From contig NZ_CP062006.1 in the NCBI RefSeq assembly GCF_017487345.1, positions 1,308,001 through 1,372,000 on the forward strand: 64,000 nucleotides of DNA. Reading direction: 5' to 3'. The DNA is from Brevundimonas pondensis. GTDB lineage: Bacteria > Pseudomonadota > Alphaproteobacteria > Caulobacterales > Caulobacteraceae. This document shows positions 16,898-25,603 of the stretch, in pieces. Each line of letters starts with the position of its first letter. Position 1 is the first letter of the stretch. Position numbers and translations under genes: made by a program. The notes under the pieces are model-generated. The model saw only the letters and a program-made list of their open reading frames with translations, did not search any database and was not told the origin of the DNA.

Positions 16898-17272
16898 ATG
16901 GAAGAATTCATTCCCATCGCATTCTTCATCATGATCGGCGCCATCGTGATCGTGCCGAACTGGCTGAAGAGCAAGGAACGCAAGGAGATGCAGGCGACCC
17001 TGCGCTCGGCCATCGAAAAGGGTCAGCCGCTGCCGCCGGAAGTCATCGATTCGCTGAGCAAGGATAACATCAAGCCCCCGGCGACGGCGGCTCGCGACCT
17101 GCGCGTCGGCGTCATCCTGCTGGCGGTCAGCCTGGGCATCGCTCTCTTCGGCTACATGGTCAGCTTCGCCGAGATGGACGCCTTCTACCCGATCGCGGGC
17201 AGCGCGGCGGTTCCGGGCATGATCGGTCTGGCCTTCATCGTCCTGAGCTTCTTCAACAAGAACAAGGGCTGA
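16898..17272 (+). CDS. DUF6249-like membrane protein
   Basis: This 124-residue protein has an N-terminal membrane helix (FIPIAFFIMIGAIVIVPNWL), a cytoplasmic segment with KSKERKEMQATLRSAIEKG and a proline-rich PLPPEVID motif, then two further helices around 70-90 and 98-117. This layout matches the DUF6249 family, which commonly sits beside an ECF sigma factor gene. It lies 25 bases upstream of such a gene here. The start follows an AAGGGGGGAAA ribosome-binding site. Its function is unknown; a role in envelope signalling is inferred from context only. Confidence 0.85.
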   Translation: MEEFIPIAFFIMIGAIVIVPNWLKSKERKEMQATLRSAIEKGQPLPPEVIDSLSKDNIKPPATAARDLRVGVILLAVSLGIALFGYMVSFAEMDAFYPIAGSAAVPGMIGLAFIVLSFFNKNKG

Positions 17273-17297
17273 GGGGCGACGGGGAGGGGAAACCGTC

Positions 17298-17855
17298 ATG
17301 GCCAAGCCTTTACGTGACTTGCACGATGTCGAGCTCGCCGCCCTGTCGGCGGCGGGCGGGCGTCGCGAGTTCGGGGAACTGGTGCGCCGCCACAGCGCGG
17401 CCGTGCGCGGGCTGCTGCGTCGGATGGGGGCGCAATCCGCCCTGGCCGACGACGTGGCTCAGGACGCCTTTCTGCTGGCGTTCGAGAAATGCGCCGAGTT
17501 TCGGGGCGAGGGGACCTTCGGCGCCTGGATCAAGCGCATCGCGGCGCGCCTGTATCTGAAGCGCCGCTCGAAGGACGCTCGCTATGTGGCCGAGGTGGAG
17601 AACGACGAGGCAGCGCCCCATGTCGACAGCGCCGGGCGTATGGACCTGGACGAGGCGATGAAGGGGCTGACTGAACCGGAGAGGCTTTGTGTCTCCCTGT
17701 GCCACGGGGCGGGCCTGTCCCACCCCGAAATCGCGGCCGCCATTAATTTGCCGCTTGGAACGGTGAAATCTCATGTCAAGCGTGGTCTGGATAAACTTCG
17801 GGCCCGGCTCCAGCCGGAACCGGTTGCTCACGGGAGCGCCTCCCATGTCGGTTGA
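17298..17855 (+). CDS. ECF-type RNA polymerase sigma factor
   Basis: This 185-residue protein has sigma region 2 (RRHSAAVRGLLRRMG, DDVAQDAFLLAFEKC, FGAWIKRIAARLYL) and region 4 with GTVKSHVKRGLDKLRARL as the recognition helix. Region 3 is absent, as in group 4 (ECF) sigma factors. The DVAQDAFL segment is the usual core-binding and -10 recognition helix. The gene overlaps the start of the next one by 11 bases, a common arrangement for a sigma/anti-sigma pair. It follows a DUF6249-like membrane protein gene, so all three are probably one operon responding to an envelope signal. Confidence 0.93.
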   Translation: MAKPLRDLHDVELAALSAAGGRREFGELVRRHSAAVRGLLRRMGAQSALADDVAQDAFLLAFEKCAEFRGEGTFGAWIKRIAARLYLKRRSKDARYVAEVENDEAAPHVDSAGRMDLDEAMKGLTEPERLCVSLCHGAGLSHPEIAAAINLPLGTVKSHVKRGLDKLRARLQPEPVAHGSASHVG

Positions 17856-18270
17856 TGAGTTCGACCCTGCCATCGAGCGCCTGTTCGCGCGGGCGCCGGG
17901 CTTTGCCGATTCGGCCCAGTTTGAGGCCGGCGTGGCCGCGAAGCTGAACAAGTCGTCGCGTTTTCGCACTGTCGCTCTTTCGGTCGCAGGCCTGGCAGGC
18001 GGCGTGATCGCCGTGCGCGAGGTTCTCGGCGTCAACTTCGATTTTGCCTCGTCGTCCGTATCCGCATCGGCGGGTTCACAGCCTGCCGCACAGGGTCTGA
18101 GCATGGCGGGCGTGGACGCCGCGCAGGCCGTTCAATCCTTGCTGGATCGCGTGGGCGTGTCGGGACTGGACATGGGCTCCATGGGCGGCATGCAGCTGTT
18201 CTGGGCCACCGCCGGGGTGCTGGTCGCGCTGCTGGCGGCCGGGGTCGTGAAGCTGTCTCAGGAAATCTGA
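17845..18270 (+). CDS. Putative membrane anti-sigma factor
   Basis: This 141-residue protein starts inside the end of the sigma factor gene at MSVDEFDPAIERLFAR. The N-terminal 35 residues are an amphipathic, charged region. Hydrophobic segments lie at about 43-58 and 115-135, joined by a Ser/Ala/Gly-rich loop. I find no zinc-binding HxxxCxxC motif, so it is not a classical ZAS anti-sigma factor. The role is inferred from overlap with the ECF gene and from its topology. A longer frame from 17773 lies wholly within the sigma gene and lacks a ribosome-binding site. Confidence 0.75.
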   Translation: MSVDEFDPAIERLFARAPGFADSAQFEAGVAAKLNKSSRFRTVALSVAGLAGGVIAVREVLGVNFDFASSSVSASAGSQPAAQGLSMAGVDAAQAVQSLLDRVGVSGLDMGSMGGMQLFWATAGVLVALLAAGVVKLSQEI

Positions 18271-18291
18271 GCGCCGTTTTCCTGACGAAGT

Positions 18292-18321
18292 CGCGACCTA
18301 CTGCTGAAATTTCAGGTCGCG
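18292..18321 (+). terminator. Possible hairpin terminator after the sigma/anti-sigma pair
   Basis: CGCGACCT and AGGTCGCG form an 8-bp perfect stem with a 14-base loop, 21 bases after the stop of the putative anti-sigma gene. There is no good T-run, so termination would be weak or Rho-assisted. Confidence 0.35.
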
Positions 18322-18415
18322 GCGTAAACGCCTGCGTTGCGGGCGGGACGACGACCCTCTAGGGTCGCGCCGGTTTAGCGACCAGTCTTGGCAGCGGTTT
18401 TTGGGGCGACGTTTC

Positions 18416-19165
18416 GTGGTTGATGTCTTCGAACAGGTCGAGGAGGAGCTTCGCTCCGATCGATACAAGCGTATGGCCCGCACCTGGCTGCCGATCGTGG
18501 CGGGGCTTCTGGTGGTGGCCTTGGTCGCCGCCCTGGCCTGGTGGGGCTGGCAGAGCTATCAGACCAATCAGGCCGACAAGGCCTCGGCCGCCTATGACCG
18601 CGGCATGACCGCCCTGCAGGCCAATAATCCGTCGGGCGCCGACGCCGCCTTCGCCGAAGCCGCCAAGTCGGGCAATGGCGCCTACAAGGCCCTGGCCCTG
18701 ATGCAGCAGGCCGGAATCGCCGTTTCGGCCAACAAGACCGAGGACGCCGTCAAGCTGTTCGACGACGCCGCCAAGGCCGCCGGTGATCCCATCATCGCTG
18801 ACGCCGCCGCGCTGAAGGCGGTCTTCCTGATCATGGACACGGCCCCGCTGGCCGACATCCAGAAGCGTCTGGAGCCGCTGGCTGACGACAAGCGTCCGCT
18901 GCACGCCTTCGCTCAGGAGGCCCAGGCCATGGCCCTGCTGCAACACGGCAAGGCCGCCGACGCCCGCCAGATCTTTGTCCAACTGCAACTGGGTCAGGAC
19001 GTGCCCGATTCGATTCGCCAGCGCGCCCAGATCGGCGTCGAATCGGTCGATTCCGGTTCCGCCGCCGGGCTGGCCGCCATCGTGCGCGCCGCCGCTGCGG
19101 CGCCGGCTCCGACTGCCGCTCCTGCCCAAACCCAGGCTCCGGCTCCCGCCGCCGCTCGCCAGTAA
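18416..19165 (+). CDS. YfgM-like tetratricopeptide membrane protein
   Basis: This 249-residue protein has a cytoplasmic N-terminus (VDVFEQVEEELRSDRYKR), one membrane helix at about 23-46 and a periplasmic TPR region with repeated AKAALQ-like helices up to about 220, ending in an Ala/Pro/Gln-rich tail. It matches the YfgM/TPR_21 family, an ancillary subunit of the SecYEG translocon involved in handing clients to periplasmic chaperones. I chose the GTG at 18416 because family members start at this DVFEQVEEEL motif. As in many Proteobacteria it sits directly before bamB and der. Confidence 0.88.
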   Translation: MVDVFEQVEEELRSDRYKRMARTWLPIVAGLLVVALVAALAWWGWQSYQTNQADKASAAYDRGMTALQANNPSGADAAFAEAAKSGNGAYKALALMQQAGIAVSANKTEDAVKLFDDAAKAAGDPIIADAAALKAVFLIMDTAPLADIQKRLEPLADDKRPLHAFAQEAQAMALLQHGKAADARQIFVQLQLGQDVPDSIRQRAQIGVESVDSGSAAGLAAIVRAAAAAPAPTAAPAQTQAPAPAAARQ

Positions 19166-19188
19166 TCGACGCTTTCAGGACCTCATCC

Positions 19189-20610
19189 ATGAATCGTACG
19201 CTGAAAGTCGCCCTGCTCTGCGGCCTCGCCCTGACCGTCGCCTCGTGCGGTACTGTCCGCAACGCTCTGCCGTTTGGTCTGGGCGGCGCCAAGGAGGATG
19301 TCGCCAAGGCCTCGGACGGGCAGCGCATTTCGGTTCTGGAGTTCGAGCAACAACTGGCGCCTTCGGCCGCTCTGTCCGGCCGTGACTTCTTCCTGCCGGG
19401 GCCTCAGGCTGCAACGGCCTGGACGCAGCCCGGCGGCAATGCGGAAAACTCCGTCGAACACGTTATCGCGGCCCAGGACTTCGCCATCGCCTGGAAGCGC
19501 GATATCGGCGTCGGTTCGGGGCGTACGCGTCAGGTCATGTCTCCGGTGGTGGCTGACGGCGGCAAGGTCTTCGTTCTGGACGGTGAAGCCGGCGTGACCG
19601 CAGTGGATGCGACCTCCGGCGCAATCCTCTGGAAGGCTGACGTCAAGGTCGACGAGAGCGACAAGGGCTCGCGTTTCCTCGGCATCGGCTTCGGTGGCGG
19701 TTCGGGCGGCGGCGCCTTTGGCGGCGGTGTGGCCGTCGGCGACGGCAAGGTCTTTGTTTCTTCGGGCTATCGCACGATGACGGCGCTGGACGCCGCAACG
19801 GGCGCGGTGGTCTGGAAATCCTCGGTTGATCTGCCGATCCATGGTGCGCCGACCGTCGTCGGCCAGCGCGTCTTCGTGATTGACGTCGACAATCAGCTGA
19901 TCGCCTTCAACGTGAGCACGGGACAGCAGGATTGGTCCTATCGCGGCATCACCGAGCCGGCTCGCATCATGCGCGCTTCCAGCCCGGCGGTCAGCGGCGA
20001 CACGGTTGTTGCGCCCTTCTCTTCGGGTGAACTGGTGGCCTTGCGCGCCTCGAACGGTCAGCCTGTCTGGCAGGAAGTTCTGTCGCGCACCAGCCGCACC
20101 AGCGCCCTGTCCGAACTGCGCGACATCGCCGGCCGCCCCGTGATCAGCCGCGGCTTCGTCTATGCCGTCAGCCACTCGGGCGTGCTTCAGGCTATGGACC
20201 TGCGCTCTGGTCAGCCCAAGTGGTCGCTTCCGGTCGCGGGCGTCAACGCGCCCCTGCCGGTCGGCGATGTGGTCTATGTGGTGTCGAAGTCGGGTGAGCT
20301 GACGGTCGTCAATCGCGACTCGGGGCAGGTCTACTGGACCCGCGACCTCAACGAGGGCCGTGTGCGTCGCGAAGGCGGCTTCCTGGGGTTCGGCAAACGC
20401 ACAGTGCGTCCGACCTGGTCGGGGCCGATCCTGGCCTCCAATCGTCTGGTCCTGGTCAATTCGGACGGCGAGGCCGTGGCCTTTGATCCAAAGACCGGCG
20501 CGCAGCAGTCCAGCATTCGCCTGGGGTCCGCCGCCTTCATCGCTCCCGCCGCCTACAACGGCGCCCTCTATGTCCTGACGGACAAGGGCGAACTGGTCAG
20601 CATTCGCTGA
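19189..20610 (+). CDS. bamB: Outer membrane assembly lipoprotein BamB
   Basis: This 473-residue PQQ-like beta-propeller lipoprotein is part of the BAM complex that inserts beta-barrel proteins into the outer membrane. The signal peptide ends in TVASC with lipid-modified Cys20. Repeated blade motifs are visible, including GKVFVLDGEAGVTAVDATSG, YRTMTALDAATGAVVWKSS and GELTVVNRDSGQVYWTRDL. An insert of Gly-rich sequence (FGGGSGGGAFGGG) near 165-180 lies between blades. The protein is somewhat longer than the E. coli homologue. It follows the YfgM-like gene by 23 bases and precedes der by 32, the usual order. Confidence 0.95.
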   Translation: MNRTLKVALLCGLALTVASCGTVRNALPFGLGGAKEDVAKASDGQRISVLEFEQQLAPSAALSGRDFFLPGPQAATAWTQPGGNAENSVEHVIAAQDFAIAWKRDIGVGSGRTRQVMSPVVADGGKVFVLDGEAGVTAVDATSGAILWKADVKVDESDKGSRFLGIGFGGGSGGGAFGGGVAVGDGKVFVSSGYRTMTALDAATGAVVWKSSVDLPIHGAPTVVGQRVFVIDVDNQLIAFNVSTGQQDWSYRGITEPARIMRASSPAVSGDTVVAPFSSGELVALRASNGQPVWQEVLSRTSRTSALSELRDIAGRPVISRGFVYAVSHSGVLQAMDLRSGQPKWSLPVAGVNAPLPVGDVVYVVSKSGELTVVNRDSGQVYWTRDLNEGRVRREGGFLGFGKRTVRPTWSGPILASNRLVLVNSDGEAVAFDPKTGAQQSSIRLGSAAFIAPAAYNGALYVLTDKGELVSIR

Positions 20611-20642
20611 TCTTTTTCCTGAATTTGAGTTAGAAAGCCGAC

Positions 20643-22268
<1,626 letters not shown>

Positions 22269-22298
22269 GCAGACCGCGATAGCGGCCTGCGACAGTTG

Positions 22299-22340
22299 AA
22301 GGGCGAGCGGTCGGGAATGACGGCTCGCCCTTTTCCTTTT
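22299..22340 (+). terminator. Intrinsic terminator after der
   Basis: AAGGGCGAGC pairs perfectly with GCTCGCCCTT across a 14-base loop and runs into TTTTCCTTTT. It sits 30 bases after the der stop and before the next sigma factor gene. Confidence 0.85.
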
Positions 22341-22391
22341 CGGGAACCTTGCGGCCCCGTCGCGCGTCCAAGTCCATGGATGGAGCGCGTC

Positions 22392-23111
22392 ATGAGTCTG
22401 CGGAAACCGAACGACTATGTTGCGCTTGATCAGGCCGATCTGGTGCGCCTGGCCCAGGCTGGCGACCGTGAGGCCTTTCGCGTCATCATGCAGCAGGGCA
22501 ATCAGCGCCTGTTCCGCATGGCGCGCGGCGTGGTTCGCGACGACGCCGAGGCGGAAGACGTGCTGCAGGAGGCCTACGCCCGCGCCTTCGCCGCTATCGG
22601 CGGCTTTCGCGGCGAGGCCGGCGTCCAGACCTGGCTGACCCGCATCGTCCTCAACGAAGCCCGCGACCGGGTGCGGCGGCGCCGACCGACGGTCGATCTG
22701 GACGTGCTCGAACAGGTGCAGCAGCAGGCCGAGGTCATCCCTTTCCCAAACACCTTTGGCGGCGGCAGCCCCGAGGTCGATGCGGCGCGGATGCAGATTC
22801 GGGGCCTGATCGAGCGGGCCGTGGACGACCTGCCGGCACCCTTCCGCATGGTCTTCATCCTGCGCGACATCGAGGAGTGCAGCATCGAAGAGACGGCCGC
22901 CAACCTGCAACTGAAGCCGGAAACCGTGAAGACCCGCCTGCACCGCGCGCGACGTCTGCTGCGACAGGCCCTGGACGCCCAGCTGGGCGCGACCATGGTC
23001 GGGGTCTTTCCCTTCCTGGGCGCACGGTGCGTGCGGATCACCGAGGCGGTGCTGGCCCGGATGGAACGGGAAGGGCGGCTGGCGCCTGCGGGAACCTTTC
23101 CCGCCGCCTGA
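22392..23111 (+). CDS. ECF-type RNA polymerase sigma factor
   Basis: This 239-residue sigma factor has region 2 (LVRLAQAGDREAFR, EDVLQEAYARAFAAIGGFRG, TWLTRIVLNEARDRVRRR) and region 4 (DLPAPFRMVFILRDIEECSIEETAANL, ETVKTRLHRARRLLRQAL). The C-terminal 35 residues after region 4 carry a Cys-containing RCVRITEAVLARM segment. I chose the ATG at 22392 because GGAG lies eight bases upstream; an in-frame ATG at 22380 is an alternative. It is followed by DUF4142 and cupredoxin genes on the same strand with no recognisable anti-sigma gene, and is likely to control them. Confidence 0.93.
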   Translation: MSLRKPNDYVALDQADLVRLAQAGDREAFRVIMQQGNQRLFRMARGVVRDDAEAEDVLQEAYARAFAAIGGFRGEAGVQTWLTRIVLNEARDRVRRRRPTVDLDVLEQVQQQAEVIPFPNTFGGGSPEVDAARMQIRGLIERAVDDLPAPFRMVFILRDIEECSIEETAANLQLKPETVKTRLHRARRLLRQALDAQLGATMVGVFPFLGARCVRITEAVLARMEREGRLAPAGTFPAA

Positions 23112-23164
23112 AGTCCAATGCTGTGACGATGGCGCTCAAGCCGTCGCCGCAAAGGAAGAAGCCC

Positions 23165-23686
23165 ATGTCGAAAGCCCTCCTGCTGGCCGGTGTCCTGATG
23201 TTCTCACCGTTCGCGCCCGCCCTGGCCCAGAGCGCCGGACCGACCGACCCCCAGATCGCCCACATCGCCTATACCGCCGGTCAGCTGGACATCGACGCGG
23301 CCAAGCAGGCGCTGGAGAAATCGACCAACCCCCAGGTCCGCGCCTTCGCCGAGACCATGCAGCGCGACCATGCGGCGGTGAACCAGCAGGCCCTGGCCCT
23401 GGTCACGCGTCTGCACGTCACCCCGGAAGCCAATCCCACCAGCACCTCGCTCAGCGACGCGGCGGCGGCGACGCGCCAGAGGCTGGCCGGCCTGTCGGGC
23501 GCGGCCTTCGACAAGGCCTATGTCGATAACGAGGTCGCCTATCACCGCACGGTCAACGAGGCCCTGCGCCGGACCCTGATCCCCGACGCCGACAACGCCG
23601 AGCTGAAGTCCCTGCTGCAGACCGGCTTGGAGCTGTTCCAGCAGCATCAGGCCCACGCCGAGCACCTGGCCCATGAGTTCCACTGA
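23165..23686 (+). CDS. DUF4142-family secreted protein
   Basis: This 173-residue protein has a signal peptide (MSKALLLAGVLMFSPFAPALAQ, cleavage after ALA) and a ferritin-like four-helix domain typical of DUF4142: AKQALEKSTNPQVRAFAETM, RDHAAVNQQALAL and AYVDNEVAYHRTVNEAL. The helices carry many His, Glu and Asp residues. DUF4142 proteins are periplasmic and of unknown function. The gene lies 53 bases after an ECF sigma gene and one base before the cupredoxin start, so it is very probably in the same operon. A role in metal or oxidative stress handling is an inference. Confidence 0.9.
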   Translation: MSKALLLAGVLMFSPFAPALAQSAGPTDPQIAHIAYTAGQLDIDAAKQALEKSTNPQVRAFAETMQRDHAAVNQQALALVTRLHVTPEANPTSTSLSDAAAATRQRLAGLSGAAFDKAYVDNEVAYHRTVNEALRRTLIPDADNAELKSLLQTGLELFQQHQAHAEHLAHEFH

Positions 23687-23687
23687 C

Positions 23688-24026
23688 ATGAGATCGGAGC
23701 GCCTCTCCCGGCGACAGCTCCTGATGACGGCGGGGGCGTTGGCTGTCGCGCCGGCGCTCCTGACGATCGCTCCGCCCCGGACGCATACGATCTTTGTCGA
23801 GAAAATGAAGTTCGGGCCCGCGCCGACGGGCGTGCGCGTCGGCGACACCGTGACCTGGGTCAACCGCGACATCTTTCGGCACTCGGCCACGGCGCGGAAC
23901 CACGCTTTTGACGTAGACCTGCCGCCGGGCGGGACCGGAACGACCGTGATGCAGACCTTGGGGACCTTCGACTACTTTTGTCGTTTCCATGCGGCCATGA
24001 CAGCGCAGATCCTGGTGACGACATAG
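23688..24026 (+). CDS. Secreted cupredoxin (blue copper protein)
   Basis: This 112-residue protein starts with a Tat-like signal (LSRRQLLMTAGALAVAPALL). The mature domain is a plastocyanin/pseudoazurin-like fold with a complete type 1 copper site: His65 (IFRHSA), Cys98, His101 and Met104 (YFCRFHAAM). This C-x2-H-x2-M spacing is compact. It would carry electrons in the periplasm. The ATG at 23688 begins one base after the DUF4142 stop. An upstream in-frame ATG at 23673 would overlap that gene by 14 bases and is less likely. Confidence 0.92.
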   Translation: MRSERLSRRQLLMTAGALAVAPALLTIAPPRTHTIFVEKMKFGPAPTGVRVGDTVTWVNRDIFRHSATARNHAFDVDLPPGGTGTTVMQTLGTFDYFCRFHAAMTAQILVTT

Positions 24027-24099
24027 TCGCAGATCGGTTCCAGCCATGGCTTGACGACATGCAAAGAACGTCGATAGCTAATCCTTCTTCGAGGGGGCT

Positions 24100-24450
24100 A
24101 TGTTGATGATTTTTGCAGTGTTTATGGCGGCATTTGTTCAGGCGACGTCGGGAGAGGCCGCGCCCGCCGATTGCGCCGTTCCGACGCCTCCGGCAGTAAT
24201 CCGTCCGATCAAGCCGACCCGGCCCACGGCGCCGTCCTGCGTGGACGAGGCGCGGGGCCGCCACAACTGCCGCTCAGCCATCATCAACGCCTACAATGCT
24301 GAAATGGACGCTGCTGGGCGTGCATTCACTGACTACGTCGACAAACTGAACAATTACACAGCTGACCTGAACGACTACGCCACTGCAGCGACGCGCTACG
24401 CCGCATGTGAGCGTCGTCGGGCCGGACCGGAAGGCCTGATCGCTTTCTGA
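24100..24450 (+). CDS. Hypothetical secreted protein
   Basis: I do not recognise this 116-residue protein. It has a Sec signal peptide (LMIFAVFMAAFVQATSGEA), a Pro-rich segment with PAVIRPIKPTRP, and a helical C-terminal half containing a NAYNAEMDAAGRAFTDYVDKL helix. Four Cys residues in the mature part (DCAVP, PSCVDE, HNCRSA, AACERR) could form two disulphides. Similar small secreted proteins occur in Caulobacteraceae without assigned function. An ATG six bases downstream is an alternative start. It converges on the SDR gene. Confidence 0.7.
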   Translation: MLMIFAVFMAAFVQATSGEAAPADCAVPTPPAVIRPIKPTRPTAPSCVDEARGRHNCRSAIINAYNAEMDAAGRAFTDYVDKLNNYTADLNDYATAATRYAACERRRAGPEGLIAF

Positions 24451-24471
24451 TCCGGCCTGATCGATCTGCTG

Positions 24472-25212
24472 TCAGTTCTGCTTCCAGTCCTTGAAGCTGA
24501 CGGTCAGGGGCGGGGTGAGGTCGGGACGGGTCAGTTCGACCATGAGCGGGCCGATTTCCGAAGGATGCGGCAAGACTTCCGGGTCTTCGCCGGGGAAGGC
24601 CTGGGCGCGCATCTGGGTCCGCATCCGGCCCGGATCGACGACGGCGACGCGGATGGGCGTGCTTTCGACCTCATCGGCCCAGCACTTGACCAGGTTCTCG
24701 GCCCCGGCCTTGGTGGCCGCATACATTCCCCAGAAGGCGCGTGGGTTGGCGGCGACGCTGGTGGTCAGATAGACGGCGCGTCCCGCGTCCGAAGCGCGCA
24801 GCAGCGGCTCCAGCGAGCGGATCAGGCGATAGACGCCGGTGAAGTTGATCTTCTCGACCTTGGCGAACTCGCGCGGCTCGGCGTGGGCGACCGGCGTCAG
24901 GCCCGACGGGCCCATGGTGGCGGCGGCCTGGACCCAGATGTCCAGCTTGCCGAAGCGTTCGAACAGGGCGCCGCCCAGGCGGTCGATGGCGCCGCCGTCC
25001 ACCAGGTCGAACGGGACCAGGGTGGCGTGCTGGCCGGTAGCGGCGAAGATAGCGTCGTCCAGCTCCTCCAGGCCGCCCTGGGTGCGGGCGGTCGCCACGA
25101 CGTGGGCGCCGGCCTTGGCCAGGGCCAGGGCGGTCTCATAGCCGATCCCGCGCGAGGCGCCGACGACCAGGGCGATGCGGTTGGCGAGGGGAAGGGAAGC
25201 GTGTTCGAGCAT
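24472..25212 (-). CDS. SDR-family oxidoreductase
   Basis: This 246-residue short-chain dehydrogenase has the nucleotide-binding motif VVGASRGIGYETALALAKAG near 14-33, an AAATMGPSG region in place of the usual NNAG, and catalytic Ser, Tyr and Lys in TSVAANPRAFWGMYAATKAG. The Arg after the first Rossmann repeat (ATAR) suggests NADP(H) preference. Substrate cannot be read. The gene is the last of a minus-strand run radA-cvpA-purF-VOC-SDR and ends convergent with the hypothetical secreted protein. Confidence 0.92.
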   Translation of the reverse strand: MLEHASLPLANRIALVVGASRGIGYETALALAKAGAHVVATARTQGGLEELDDAIFAATGQHATLVPFDLVDGGAIDRLGGALFERFGKLDIWVQAAATMGPSGLTPVAHAEPREFAKVEKINFTGVYRLIRSLEPLLRASDAGRAVYLTTSVAANPRAFWGMYAATKAGAENLVKCWADEVESTPIRVAVVDPGRMRTQMRAQAFPGEDPEVLPHPSEIGPLMVELTRPDLTPPLTVSFKDWKQN

Positions 25213-25255
25213 GGCCCGCTGATAGCGCGACCCGTCGTCGGGCGAAAGGCTCAGT

Positions 25256-25597
25256 TCAATAGCCCGGCGCCGGCTGCCACAGGCTGAAGCTGACGCCCTG
25301 GTCGTCGGCGACGACGACGGACAGGCCGGACGGGCTCTGGGCCGGCATGGCCGCGTGTCCGCCCAGCGCCCTTACGCGGGCGCAGACGTCGTGAATGTCG
25401 TCCACCCGGAAGTAGAGATGGGGAAAGGCCCGATGCTCGCCCTTGGTGATGCCGAAGGCGGGATCAGAGCCGCTGATGTGGGCGTAGGTCGGGTGCGAGG
25501 CGGTTTCGTCGAAGGTCCAGCCGAACAGACCCGCATAGAAGGCGCGGGCCTTTTCGATGTCGGGCGTATCGAGCGTGAAGTAGCCGAGTTGAACCAT
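25256..25597 (-). CDS. VOC-family protein (glyoxalase/bleomycin-resistance fold)
   Basis: This 113-residue protein has the paired beta-alpha-beta-beta-beta modules of the vicinal oxygen chelate superfamily. It begins MVQLGYFTLDTPDIEKARAF, has the FYAGLFGWTF motif, and ends VVADDQGVSFSLWQPAPGY. Some candidate metal ligands are visible, such as His in FPHLYFRVDD, but the typical terminal Glu is not obvious, so catalytic activity is uncertain. Its start lies six bases after the purF stop, so it is co-transcribed with purF. Confidence 0.88.
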   Translation of the reverse strand: MVQLGYFTLDTPDIEKARAFYAGLFGWTFDETASHPTYAHISGSDPAFGITKGEHRAFPHLYFRVDDIHDVCARVRALGGHAAMPAQSPSGLSVVVADDQGVSFSLWQPAPGY

Positions 25598-25603
25598 ACC
25601 GCC

